Part shown: piece by piece, positions 25,803-33,841 of the stretch | Layout of the letters: every line of letters begins with the position of its first letter | Position numbering within the stretch: the stretch's first letter is position 1 | DNA from: Rhodomicrobium vannielii ATCC 17100 | GTDB taxonomy: Bacteria > Pseudomonadota > Alphaproteobacteria > Rhizobiales > Rhodomicrobiaceae | Direction: 5' to 3' | Assembly: GCF_000166055.1 (NCBI RefSeq) | Contig: NC_014664.1 | Span: forward strand, 1,608,501 to 1,672,500 | Length of the DNA stretch: 64,000 nt | Program-made: the position numbers and the translations under genes | Notes under the pieces: generated by a model | What the model saw: the letters and a program-made list of their open reading frames with translations, nothing else | Databases searched by the model: none | What the model was told of the DNA's origin: nothing

Positions 25803-26573
25803 TCAGACTGCGCTGCCGGCGCGGTGCCCTTTCTCTGCGCAAAGCGCTCCGGCCTCAAGCAGCGCCTCCATGGCCGGCCCCGTGGTGCGGCGTGCGATCT
25901 CGATGAGCGGCACTCCTAGCTCGCGGGCAAGGCCCCGCGCAACCGGCAGAGCCGTCGACCGCTTGCCATCCAGCATGAAGGACAGCATGCTCTTCGACAC
26001 GCACACCCGCTCGGCGAGTTCGGTGTAGCTCTTGATCCCGGCAGCAGCCATCCTTGCCTCGAACCAATCGCGGGTCCAGCCGTCTACCGGCATCTGCCAG
26101 GCCTTGCGCTCCAAATCCATGATCCGGTTCTCAAGCCCAACAGCATAGTCGGTGGTTGAAAGCATCAAGCGCTTCAAGGCGAGCACTTCGTCCGCGAGGA
26201 CCAGTTCACGTCGGCGCGGCTCCTCGGCCTGGCGGGCGCTGTACGAGCCCGTCTTACGAATCGATGGCAGGACTTCGGTCACAACCCAGTCCTGAAAGCG
26301 TTCGGCGGCTGGCTTGTCGCTACGCAGAACAAGGCGATAGAAGCCGGGCTCGTTGATGATGGTGACGTTCGGGTTGCCCCGACGAATTACATCCGTCAAG
26401 CGGATGGAATTCTGTTCATGCTCCTTCAAACGAGCGCTGGCGTTCCCGACATTGGCAATTTCCAGCACGCGGCACACGTCGGCCAGCACAAACCATGCCT
26501 CGCCGTCGCGGTTGACGATGCGGACATTGTTGCCCTCGAAATCGAACGGCACGATTGCAGCGCCGCTCTTCAT
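25803..26573 (-). CDS. BRO-N antirepressor with repressor-like C-terminal HTH
   Basis: The 256-residue protein (start ATG 26573, coupled to the upstream gene) has an N-terminal Bro-N domain: VRIVNRDGEAWFVLADVCRV, NEPGFYRLVLRSDKPAAERF, then WVVTEVLPSIRKTGSY. Phage antirepressors commonly carry this domain. The C-terminal 85 residues (WFEARMAAAGIKSYTELAER, VSKSMLSFMLDGKRS, GVPLIEIARRT) are about half identical to the N-terminal DNA-binding domain of the CI-like repressor at 2421-3050. It may therefore bind the same operators or form mixed dimers with the repressor. It lies in a short leftward operon behind the 72-residue ORF. Confidence 0.85.
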   Translation of the reverse strand: MKSGAAIVPFDFEGNNVRIVNRDGEAWFVLADVCRVLEIANVGNASARLKEHEQNSIRLTDVIRRGNPNVTIINEPGFYRLVLRSDKPAAERFQDWVVTEVLPSIRKTGSYSARQAEEPRRRELVLADEVLALKRLMLSTTDYAVGLENRIMDLERKAWQMPVDGWTRDWFEARMAAAGIKSYTELAERVCVSKSMLSFMLDGKRSTALPVARGLARELGVPLIEIARRTTGPAMEALLEAGALCAEKGHRAGSAV

Positions 26574-26788
26574 GCCTCCCTCCCGATGCGGGTGTTTTCC
26601 AATTTCGCGACGGCGCCGAAGAGGATCTCCGTGGCGAGGTCGATGCATGCCCAGCGGTCCTCATCGGATGCGCGGCTTTCGAGGGTGGTCAGCAGCAAAT
26701 TCGCGACGCGGTGGAGCGATTCAAGGGGGTCGCCAAGCAGAGGCGCCGCTTCATGCTGTTCGGAGGGGATTGCGAGTGAAATTGCCAT
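26570..26788 (-). CDS. Small phage protein upstream of BRO gene
   Basis: The 72-residue product starts at ATG 26788 with GGGAG about ten bases upstream; the frame is open further to 26854, without a better site. It begins MAISLAIPSEQHEAAPL and contains a predicted helix SLHRVANLLLTTLESRASD. Its stop overlaps the BRO start by four bases (ATGA). No family is recognised. It resembles small ORFs that precede phage antirepressors. Confidence 0.6.
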   Translation of the reverse strand: MAISLAIPSEQHEAAPLLGDPLESLHRVANLLLTTLESRASDEDRWACIDLATEILFGAVAKLENTRIGREA

Positions 26789-27060
26789 TGGAGGCTCCCG
26801 ATAGTTGTTCAACCTCTCGTCCTGTTCAAGGGACGAGACCGGGTGCTTGAACACCGCTATCGGACGGCCTGCGGCTTTCCCCCGAAGGGTATTTTATGGT
26901 CGCAGACACCCGGCCATAGGCGAACGCTCTCCGAGGCGGAGACGTTGCTATTCCCGTGGACATAAAAAATCCGCGATGACTTTACGGAGCGCGGATCCCG
27001 CCGATAGTAGAAGGTGTGTTCAGCACCTACCCAAAACATAGGCTCCGATCCGCGCACTCG
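26789..27060. other. Control region of the BRO operon
   Basis: No gene is supported here. A hairpin with 8-bp arms (TCTCGTCC at 26815-26822, GGACGAGA at 26831-26838) and a second pair GTTCAAG (26824-26830) / CTTGAAC (26846-26852) overlap, so two alternative structures can form in the 5' leader of the BRO operon. A third inverted pair, GTAG...GGTG/CACCTAC near 27007-27030, could end transcription coming from the right. Confidence 0.45.
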
Positions 27061-27132
27061 TCAAGCGGGCAGAAGCTGCTTTTCTTCGGCTTCATCTTCT
27101 TCGTCGCTGGTGGCTTTGATCGGCTTTTCCAT
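27061..27132 (-). CDS. 23-residue acidic ORF
   Basis: A frame beginning MEKPIKATSDEEDEAEE and ending LLPA starts at ATG 27132, inside the TGATG junction with the upstream gene, and ends at 27061. The overlap suggests coupled translation. The peptide is strongly acidic and has no known relatives to me. It is a weak call based on the junction alone. Confidence 0.35.
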   Translation of the reverse strand: MEKPIKATSDEEDEAEEKQLLPA

Positions 27133-27518
27133 CAGTCACGAACCTCAAGTTCGCCCCGCTCCCGGATGGTCGCCATCACGGACGACTGGGTTGCCGCGTC
27201 GATGCCGCGCGCTTCCATGGCGTTCCTCAGAAGCGGCGCGTCGCAGCCATGATCGCGCATCCAGTGGGCGATGATCTCGGCCCGGTCCTTGCGGTCGCGG
27301 CAGAGCTCGGTTGCCAGCCGCAGTTCGGGCGCCACCACCGCGACACGCTTGTCGCCAACGGCGATTTCGGAAAAATGCGTCCAGGGGCCGCTGCCGAAGG
27401 CCTCAATGAAGGTGGACTGCGACGGAGTCTCGACGGTGCTGGCATCGACCTGGACGCCGTCCACCTCGAACGCCGCGTAATATTGCACGCAACAGGGCAT
27501 CCACGTCGGCGGGGTCAC
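27132..27518 (-). pseudogene. 5'-truncated gene, possibly nucleotidyltransferase-like
   Basis: The leftward frame encodes about 125 residues of good coding quality (YYAAFEVDGVQVDASTVE, then WTHFSEIAVGDKRVAVVAPE). It loses its 5' end exactly where the CRISPR array begins at 27514; upstream the frame merely runs through repeats. The FEVDGVQVDASTVE segment recalls nucleotidyltransferase-fold proteins, but that is a guess. The abrupt join indicates that a deletion or insertion fused this gene to the array. Confidence 0.6.
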
Positions 27519-28185
27519 TCCCCGTGCGGGAGCGTGGATCGAAACCCTCTCTCATATACTTGATAGCCAGTTGAACGCGGGTCGCTCCCCGTGCGGGAGC
27601 GTGGATCGAAACGTGTACACCCTCGCCATCTTCGGATCATCCCAGCCGTCGCTCCCCGTGCGGGAGCGTGGATCGAAACACTAGACCAGAATAAAAGAAA
27701 GCCTCTGTTGCAATGTCGCTCCCCGTGCGGGAGCGTGGATCGAAACATCTATACGTCGACGGACGGGGGCGCGACGTGGGGTCGCTCCCCGTGCGGGAGC
27801 GTGGATCGAAACCTCGGCAAGCTCATCTCGGCCGATACGGTCGAGGTCGCTCCCCGTGCGGGAGCGTGGATCGAAACCCCTTAATAGATCGGATGCAGCA
27901 ACTTTTTTTAGTCGCTCCCCGTGGGGGAGCGTGGATCGAAACCCTTTCGTTGCACCCATTATCTCTAATAATTCGGCGTCGCTCCCCGTGCGGGAGCGTG
28001 GATCGAAACTGGTAGGATGGAGCCTCCGGCCAGAGGCGCAGCGCGTCGCTCCCCGTGCGGGAGCGTGGATCGAAACGAGAAAGAGATTTGGCGCTTCATG
28101 TGACTTGCTCCCCGTCGCTCCCCGTGCGGGAGCGTGGATCGAAACGCCGCACTCACGCTTGGCGGGTTGCCTATCGGGCAGTCGC
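27514..28185 (+). CRISPR. Type I-C-like CRISPR array, ten repeats, broken at both ends, no cas genes
   Basis: Ten 32-bp repeats start at 27514, 27581, 27648, 27715, 27781, 27846, 27911, 27978, 28045 and 28114. Each opens GTCGCTCCCC and closes GTGGATCGAAAC around a palindromic CCCCGTGCGGGAG core, the pattern of subtype I-C repeats. The first has GTCACTCC, and the seventh GTGGGGGAG in its core. Spacers are 33-37 bp and all different. After repeat ten a further 35-bp spacer (28146-28180) is followed by only GTCGC of an eleventh repeat before an IS1595 remnant. The left flank is protein-coding, not an AT-rich leader. No cas gene occurs in the window. Confidence 0.97.
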
Positions 28186-28777
28186 CCGCCGCTTCTGTCT
28201 TGGCAACGGTCGTGATCGTGCGGCCTTGACGCTCGCGAGCAACAACCACGACTTGGCGCTTGCCGGTCTGGTTCTCAGCAAGGCGACGGTCCTTCCGATC
28301 TTCCTTGCGGTTCTCTGGGCGAACGTGACCGCCAAAATAGGCTCCATCAAGCTCAACATCGCCCTGCAAAGCGCCTTCATCGCGAGCCGCCTTTATTGAT
28401 TCACGCAGCTTGTGGAGGAGAACGAAGCAGGTCTTGTAGTCGCAACCAAGATCGCGGGAAAGCTGAAGCGCGGAATAGCCCTTCGCGCCATTGGTGAAAA
28501 TCGCGATGGCTCCGAGAATGTCACGAATGCGAAGCTTGCGGCTGTGGAAGATCGTACCGGAGGTGAGGCTGAATTGCTTGGAGCACGCCTTGCACTTCCA
28601 AACCGGACGGCTCTTGAGGTCGTAATGGTTTGTTCCGCCGCACTCCGGGCAAACAGGGTTGCCATCCCCCCAGCGGATCGCGCGGAAGGCTTCTTCTGCT
28701 TGCGCGTCCGACATGCGAAGAACCTTCGCAAGTGAGAGTGTGCGAGCCGCCGGGGAGAGAAGGAAGTGTTGAGCCAT
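28181..28777 (-). pseudogene. IS1595-family (ISXO2-like) transposase, C-terminus lost
   Basis: From ATG 28777 (MAQHFLLSPAARTLSLAK) the frame encodes about 198 residues: a zinc ribbon (CPECGGTNHYDLKSRPVWKC then KACSKQFSLTSGTIFHSRKL), an HTH (YSALQLSRDLGCDYKTCFVL) and the start of the DDE domain (GDVELDGAYFGGHVRPENR, GRTITTVAKTEA). Homology ends at the GTCGC that begins the broken CRISPR repeat, and the frame then reads on through the array. The last third of the transposase with the final catalytic residues is missing. A palindrome AATCACCATATTTGGTGATT lies at 28781-28800. Confidence 0.88.
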
Positions 28778-28811
28778 ATTAATCACCATATTTGGTGATT
28801 TGAATATGCAC

Positions 28812-29777
28812 CTAGATGTTCAGTCCCGGCATTTGATGGATTGGATCGATCTTGAATCTTTCCGGCTCATTCGTCCAGCATTTACAGATGAACTCATAAG
28901 GCGTGAGGCCTTTGAGGGTCTTTAGTCGGCGAGCAAAGTTATAGGCGTTGATGAAGTCCGATAGGTGGGTTTCGAGCTGCTCGTGACGGTCGTAGTGATA
29001 GCGTTTGACCGTCGCCTCCTTGATCGTCCGGTTCATTCGCTCGACCTGGCCGTTTGTCCAGGGATGCTTGACCTTGGTGAGGCGGTGCTCAATGCCGTTC
29101 TCGCTGCATCGCATGTCGAACATGTGCGTCATGTATCTGGCCGTTGGTCCATCGGCATAACGCGGCGGAAACGTGAACTGGATGCCGTTGTCGGTGAGCA
29201 CCGTGTGAATCTTGTAGGGAACTGCCTCTATCAGGGCGACGAGGAAGGCTGAAGCGGACGTCCTGCCGGTCTTTTTGACGAGTTGCACGAAGGCGAATTT
29301 GCTCGTGCGGTCAATGGCGACGTAGAGATAGAGCTTGCCTTCGGCCGTCTGCACTTCGGCTATGTCGACATGAAAATAGCCGATCGGATAGGACTTGAAC
29401 TTCTTCCTGGCGGGCTTGTCGCCTTCGACGTCCGGCAGCCGAGAAATACCGTGGCGTTGAAGACAGCGATGCAGCGACGAGCGAGTCAGATGCGGTATCG
29501 TCGCCTGTAGCGCATAGAGGCAATCGTCGAGCGGCAAGAGCGTATGCTTGCGGAAGGCGACGATTATCGCCTCTTCCTCGACCGACAGAACCGTGGATTT
29601 CGGCTCTTTCGGTCCAGTCGGCACATCGGCGACGGATGAGCGCTTCTTCCATTTCGAGACCGTCTTCGGGTTGATGCCGTAGCGCTTGGCCAGGGCCCTC
29701 AAGCTCTCTTGACTATGCTGTATCGCTCGACGGACCGCCTCAGTCGTTGTGGCGCTCCCATGAAGAATTTGTCCTAT
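28812..29777 (-). CDS. IS481-family transposase, usual start codon changed
   Basis: The integrase-core transposase shows the IS481 N-terminal HTH (GSATTTEAVRRAIQHSQES then LRALAKRYGINPKTVSKWKK) and DDE motifs (YFHVDIAEVQTAEGKLYLYV, VLTDNGIQFT, HPWTNGQVERMNRTIKEATV with the catalytic Glu). Family members normally begin MGQ-LHGSATTT. Here the equivalent residue is encoded by ATA at 29775-29777, and no in-frame ATG or GTG lies nearby; the first usual alternative is TTG at 29702, which would remove part of the HTH. The gene is otherwise full length (321 codons), so it is probably recently inactivated. Confidence 0.85.
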   Translation of the reverse strand: MGQILHGSATTTEAVRRAIQHSQESLRALAKRYGINPKTVSKWKKRSSVADVPTGPKEPKSTVLSVEEEAIIVAFRKHTLLPLDDCLYALQATIPHLTRSSLHRCLQRHGISRLPDVEGDKPARKKFKSYPIGYFHVDIAEVQTAEGKLYLYVAIDRTSKFAFVQLVKKTGRTSASAFLVALIEAVPYKIHTVLTDNGIQFTFPPRYADGPTARYMTHMFDMRCSENGIEHRLTKVKHPWTNGQVERMNRTIKEATVKRYHYDRHEQLETHLSDFINAYNFARRLKTLKGLTPYEFICKCWTNEPERFKIDPIHQMPGLNI

Positions 29778-29851
29778 AGCGCATCCTTCCAGCCGAGGGA
29801 GAATAATGCACCATCAAAATCTGGGATTAAACATCTTAGGCGGAGCAGGTC

Positions 29852-30493
29852 ATGGCAAATTTGCGATGCACAGCAAGGTGCGCCCTAGGTCACTGCAGCG
29901 CCATTATGCTGATTGTTGGAGCCTTGGTCTGCTTCAGGGTGGCGACAGCCTTCGCTCAATATCCCGAAACAATAGATGCCGAGACTATTGTGAAGGCTCT
30001 GCAGCCCAAGAACGCTCCCCCCACCAGACCGCTCGTGCGCAGCTATACCCCGCTCAACCGTGGCATTGCGATCGAAGGACCTGAAATCGGAGAAGAGCAG
30101 GCGCCCAACATCGATCTCGTCGTGAATTTCGAATACGATCAGTCCGCGCTTACTATGAGCGACGCGCAGATCACCGTTGATACCTTGGGCCGCGCCTTGA
30201 ACGATCCGCGCTTGGCCAGGAGCCGCTTTATGATTATCGGCCACACGGATGCGCGGGGCGGCGACGGATACAATCTGGGGCTCTCACAACGTCGCGCGAA
30301 CGCAGTAGCAGCTAGGCTGAGGGATTTCCACGCCGTCGCCGCCAACAGGCTTGTCGCGGAAGGTCGCGGTATGCGTGAGCTTAAGGACCCCGTGAGGCCG
30401 CTGGGCGGCATCAACCGTCGCGTCCAGATTAAAACGATCACTTGGGATTCGAGCGCATCGGCGGATAGGCTGAGACCGCTGCCTAAACCCTAG
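29852..30493 (+). CDS. OmpA-family peptidoglycan-binding protein
   Basis: The 213-residue protein has a Sec signal peptide (AIMLIVGALVCFRVATAFAQ, likely cleaved after AFA) and a C-terminal OmpA-like domain. VVNFEYDQSALT is the first strand, IGHTDARGGDGYNLGLSQRR holds the conserved Asp and Arg that bind diaminopimelate, and GRGMRELKDPV then NRRVQIK close the fold. It would sit in the periplasm or outer membrane and tether to peptidoglycan. It is isolated between IS remnants, so it may be imported or a survivor of rearrangement. The start at 29852 follows a GGAG site. Confidence 0.88.
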   Translation: MANLRCTARCALGHCSAIMLIVGALVCFRVATAFAQYPETIDAETIVKALQPKNAPPTRPLVRSYTPLNRGIAIEGPEIGEEQAPNIDLVVNFEYDQSALTMSDAQITVDTLGRALNDPRLARSRFMIIGHTDARGGDGYNLGLSQRRANAVAARLRDFHAVAANRLVAEGRGMRELKDPVRPLGGINRRVQIKTITWDSSASADRLRPLPKP

Positions 30494-30554
30494 CCGCCGG
30501 ACGTCGATCACCGAGCCGTGCAGCATCAGCCGCCTTTGTCCCCACAGTTTGATC

Positions 30555-31112
30555 CTCCGACGCAACGCCGTACCCCGAGCTCAACCGCAAGAAGCTCTAT
30601 CTACAAGGAGGAGCGCCTGACCACGAGAAAGCGCGGAGGTCGCAAGCGGGCTCCGGGAACGCGGGCGCCGCTGGCGGTTCCGCAAGGGATCAACCAGCGC
30701 TGGTCACTGACTTCGTGTCGGACGCGCTGATCGACAGCCGGCGCTTTCGCATTCTGGCAGTGATCGATACCTTCAACCGGGATGCCTCGCGCTCGTCACC
30801 GATGTCTCGTTCTCCGGCGTCGGCGTCGCACGTGAACTCGACCGCATTGCGTAGCTTCGCAGCTATCCCTACCTCGTCGTCAGCGACAACGGCACAGAGC
30901 TGACCTCGAACGCGATCCTGAAATGGCAGGAGGCGCGCCGGGTCGACTGGCATTACATCGCGCCCGGCAAGCCGATGCAGAATGGGTTTGCAGAGAGCTT
31001 CATCGGGCGTCTTCGCGACGAATGCCTGAACGAACACCTGTTCGGAAGCCTGAAGCAGGCGCGCCGGATCATCGAAGCCTAGCGCCTCGACTACAACTCG
31101 AGACGCCCCCAT
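30555..31112 (+). pseudogene. IS3-family transposase OrfB relic
   Basis: Pieces of one IS3 integrase are spread over several frames: YKEERLTTRKRGGRKRAPGT, TDFVSDALIDSRRFRILAV, CLALVTDVSFSGVGVAREL, then [19 protein letters not shown] and [20 protein letters not shown]. At least three frameshifts and stops (including TAG before RLDYNSRRPH at the end) break it. It is the decayed C-terminal three quarters of the transposase, with no OrfA nearby. Confidence 0.88.
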
Positions 31113-31177
31113 ACTATTTGATCTATCATATTGTAGAGGCTTGACCTTCTGTCGAACCGCGCTCTAATGAGGCTACG

Positions 31178-31230
31178 GTCCTCGTAGCTTAGCAGGGTAG
31201 AGCACCAGATTAATCCTGTTGGGGACGCCA
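31178..31230 (+). pseudogene. tRNA-like remnant lacking the T arm
   Basis: GTCCTCG at 31178 can pair with GGGGAC at 31221-31226 just before GCCA. Between them lie a D-arm-like GCTTAGCAGGGTAGAGC and an anticodon-stem-like segment with a seven-base loop ATTAATC. The whole is only 53 nt, so the variable and T arms are missing. It is either a tRNA fragment left by integration of an element or a chance resemblance. It lies 42 bp before the second IS66 copy. Confidence 0.35.
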
Positions 31231-31320
31231 TTAAAATCAACAATTTACAGCCTTAACAGCCTCCTCAAAATCGTAAGCCTCCGCTGAGGGCCGCCTTGCG
31301 GGGCGTGTAAGAGACAGGTC

Positions 31321-31770
31321 TTGTCTGTGACGCTTGTCGCGACAGGAGCTATGCCCGTGCCTATGTCTGGAGATACTTTTGCCCGCCGGTATTCCGTAGT
31401 TGCTGATACCCGGCGCCGCTGGAGCGAGGACGAGAAGCAGGCGATCATCGCCGAGGCTTTGCAGCCCGGCGTGAATGTGTCAGCGGTCGCCCGCAGGCAT
31501 GGGATCAAGCCAAGCCTTCTGTTTCGTTGGCGGAAGCTGGCCAAGAACGACGAGAAGCCAGAGCCCGCACCGGCATTCCTGCCGGTCTCTCTGACGGCGC
31601 CAGGGAAGAGCCGCGACACGATCTACGATCACAGCGCCAGTGACGCGCCCGCCGCCGATAATCGCATCGAGATCGAGCTTTTGAACGGGCGGCGCGTGCG
31701 GGTTGGCCCCGGCGCCGACATGGGCGCGTTGAAGCGCATTCTCGATATTGCCGACGGGAGGAGACCATGA
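31321..31770 (+). CDS. tnpA: IS66 accessory protein TnpA, copy 2
   Basis: The 149-residue protein is the same by eye as the product of 10659-11108, with the HTH around VSAVARRHGIKPSLLFRWRK. It overlaps the frameshifted tnpB by four bases. It is the first gene of the element and would be expressed from a promoter in the left end. Confidence 0.95.
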   Translation: MSVTLVATGAMPVPMSGDTFARRYSVVADTRRRWSEDEKQAIIAEALQPGVNVSAVARRHGIKPSLLFRWRKLAKNDEKPEPAPAFLPVSLTAPGKSRDTIYDHSASDAPAADNRIEIELLNGRRVRVGPGADMGALKRILDIADGRRP

Positions 31771-32115
31771 TCCCGGTTCCGACCGGCGTGCGGGTGTGGC
31801 TGGCGACGGGTCACACCGATATGCGCAGGGGCTTCCCGTCGCTGTCCTTGCAGGTCCAGGAGGTTTTGCAGCGCGATCCTTTGAGCGGCCATCTGTTTTG
31901 CTTTCGCGGCCGCCGGGGCGATCTTCTGAAGGTGATCTGGCATGACGGCCAGGGCGCCTGCCTTTTTTACGAAGCGTCTGGAGAAAGGCCGGTTCTTGTG
32001 GCCGAGCCCGGCTGACGGCGCGATCTCGATTTCGCCCGCGCAGCTTGGCTATCTGCTCTCCGGGATCGATTGGCGCAATCCGCAAAAAACCTGGAGACCG
32101 ACTTCGGTTGGCTGA
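31767..32115 (+). pseudogene. tnpB: IS66 TnpB, frameshifted
   Basis: The frame follows copy 1 through LLKVIWHDGQGACLF and then shifts, ending at 32015 after 82 residues instead of 115. The cause is a run of six T (starting at 31963) where copy 1 has five. Skipping one base restores the sequence up to the TGA at 32113-32115. Either this is a real inactivating slip, a site of programmed slippage, or a sequencing error in a homopolymer. Confidence 0.9.
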
Positions 32116-32160
32116 CGGTTTGCCTTTGAAAACGTTGGCGAACCATGATTCTCTTGTCGG

Positions 32161-33795
32161 GTGACCACGCCGCTTGACGCTCTTCCTTCCGACCTTGCCG
32201 CCGCGCATGCGATGATCCTCGCCGAGCGCGCCGCCCGCCTTTCCGCCGAGGCCGTTGCGGCTCGCGCTCGCGCGGCGACATCCAGCACGGACGCGCTGAT
32301 CGCTCATCTGAGGCTCGAGATCGAGAAGCTGCGGCGGGTGCTTTACGGTAGCCGCTCGGAGCACAAGGCGCGGCTCCTGGAGCAGATGGAGCTTCAGCTC
32401 GAAGAGCTGGAGACAGCCGCGGCCGAGGACGAGCTTCTCGCCGAGACAGCCACAGCCCGGACGCAAGGCACGCCATCCTCTACGCGCAAGCATCCATCGC
32501 GCAAGCCTTTCCCGGCGCATCTGCCGCGCGAGCGCGTGGTGCTCCCGGCGCCGACATGTTGTCCGTCTTGCGGCTCGACGAAGCTGTCGAAGCTCGGCGA
32601 GGACGTCACCGAGACGCTCGAGGTTGTTCCGCGCCGCTGGAAAGTCATCCAAACGGTGCGCGAGAAGTTCTCCTGCCGGTGCTGCGAGGCGATCGCGCAA
32701 CCGCCGGCGCCCTTTCATGCAACGCCGCGCGGTTTTGCCGGGCCGGGCCTTTTGGCCATGATCTTGTTCGAGAAGTTCGGCCAGCACCAGCCTCTCAACC
32801 GGCAAAGCGAGCGGTATGCGCGCGAAGGCGTCGAACTTTCCGTCTCGACGCTGGCCGATCAGGTTGGGTCCTGCATGGCGGCGCTGCAACCGCTCCAGGC
32901 GCTGATCGAGGCCCATGTTCTTTCGGCCGAACGGTTGTTTGGCGACGACACGACGGTGCCGATCCTGGCGAAAGGCAAGACAGTCACCGGCCGCATCTGG
33001 ACCTATGTCAGAGACGATCGCCCTTTTGGCGGGACCGCGCCGCCGGCCGCGCTTTACTACGCTTCGCGAGACCGAAGGCAGGAGCATCCCGAGAGCCATC
33101 TTCGAGACTTCGCCGGCATTTTGCAGGCCGACGCCTATAGCGGCTATAACGGGCTTTACGATCCGGCGCGCGAAAAAGGCGCCATCGTCTCGGCGCTGTG
33201 CTGGGCGCACGCCAGGCGCCAGTTCTTCGAACTGGCTGACATCGCCGCCAACGCGAAGCGCGGCAAACAGGCGCCGGCCATCTCCCCGATTGCGCTGGAA
33301 GCGGTCAAGCGCATCGACGCGCTGTTCGACATCGAGCGCTCCATCAACGGCCTTCCCGCCAGCGAGCGCCTGCGCGTGCGCCAGAAGCAAAGCGCGCCGC
33401 TTCTGGCCGATCTGAAAACCTCGCTTGGCGAGGAGCGCTCGCGATTGTCGCGCTCGGCTTCCGTCGCCAGGCCCATCGATTATCTGCTCAAGCGCTGGGA
33501 TCGGTTCGCCGCTTTCCTTGGCGACGGCCGCATCTGCCTGAGCAACAACTCGGCCGAACGAGCGCTGAGAGGTTTTGCGCTCGGAAGAAAGTCGTGGCTC
33601 TTCGCCGGTTCAGATCGCGGCGCCGACCGGGCCGCCTTTATGATGACGATGATCATGACGGCCAAACTCAACGGCATCGATCCGATGGCTTGGCTGGCCG
33701 ATGTGCTCGCCCGCATCGCAGGCCAGCCGCAAAGCCGACTCCATGAGCTGCTGCCCTGGGAATGGAAGCAGCCCGGCTTGCAACTGGCGGCGTAG
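32161..33795 (+). CDS. tnpC: IS66 transposase TnpC, copy 2
   Basis: The 544-residue transposase is the same by eye as that of copy 1, including GDDTTVPILAKGK and NNSAERALRGFALGRKSWLF. The start at 32161 is a GTG. Because TnpB of this copy is broken, movement would need TnpB supplied by copy 1. Confidence 0.96.
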   Translation: MTTPLDALPSDLAAAHAMILAERAARLSAEAVAARARAATSSTDALIAHLRLEIEKLRRVLYGSRSEHKARLLEQMELQLEELETAAAEDELLAETATARTQGTPSSTRKHPSRKPFPAHLPRERVVLPAPTCCPSCGSTKLSKLGEDVTETLEVVPRRWKVIQTVREKFSCRCCEAIAQPPAPFHATPRGFAGPGLLAMILFEKFGQHQPLNRQSERYAREGVELSVSTLADQVGSCMAALQPLQALIEAHVLSAERLFGDDTTVPILAKGKTVTGRIWTYVRDDRPFGGTAPPAALYYASRDRRQEHPESHLRDFAGILQADAYSGYNGLYDPAREKGAIVSALCWAHARRQFFELADIAANAKRGKQAPAISPIALEAVKRIDALFDIERSINGLPASERLRVRQKQSAPLLADLKTSLGEERSRLSRSASVARPIDYLLKRWDRFAAFLGDGRICLSNNSAERALRGFALGRKSWLFAGSDRGADRAAFMMTMIMTAKLNGIDPMAWLADVLARIAGQPQSRLHELLPWEWKQPGLQLAA

Positions 33796-33841
33796 TCATC
33801 AACCGCAAGCGCTCACGCTGCGGCCCTCACCGGATGCTTAC

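Larger units (their letters stand above)
31273..33841 (+). mobile_element. IS66-family element, copy 2
   Basis: This copy is 2569 bp, opposite in orientation to copy 1, with ends GTAAGCCTCC at 31273 and the complement of GTAAGCATCC at 33841. It has its own 8-bp target duplication, TCAAAATC, at 31265-31272 and 33842-33849. It is one base longer than copy 1 because of an extra T in tnpB. Otherwise the two appear identical, so the duplication is recent. Confidence 0.97.

Noticed and set aside
27514..28180. Spacers targeting genes elsewhere in this window
   Set aside because: By eye I found no match of any of the ten spacers to the rest of the window; this needs an exact search.
8589..33841. The two IS66 copies as a composite transposon carrying the defence genes
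   Set aside because: Each copy has its own perfect 8-bp duplication on both sides, so they inserted separately.
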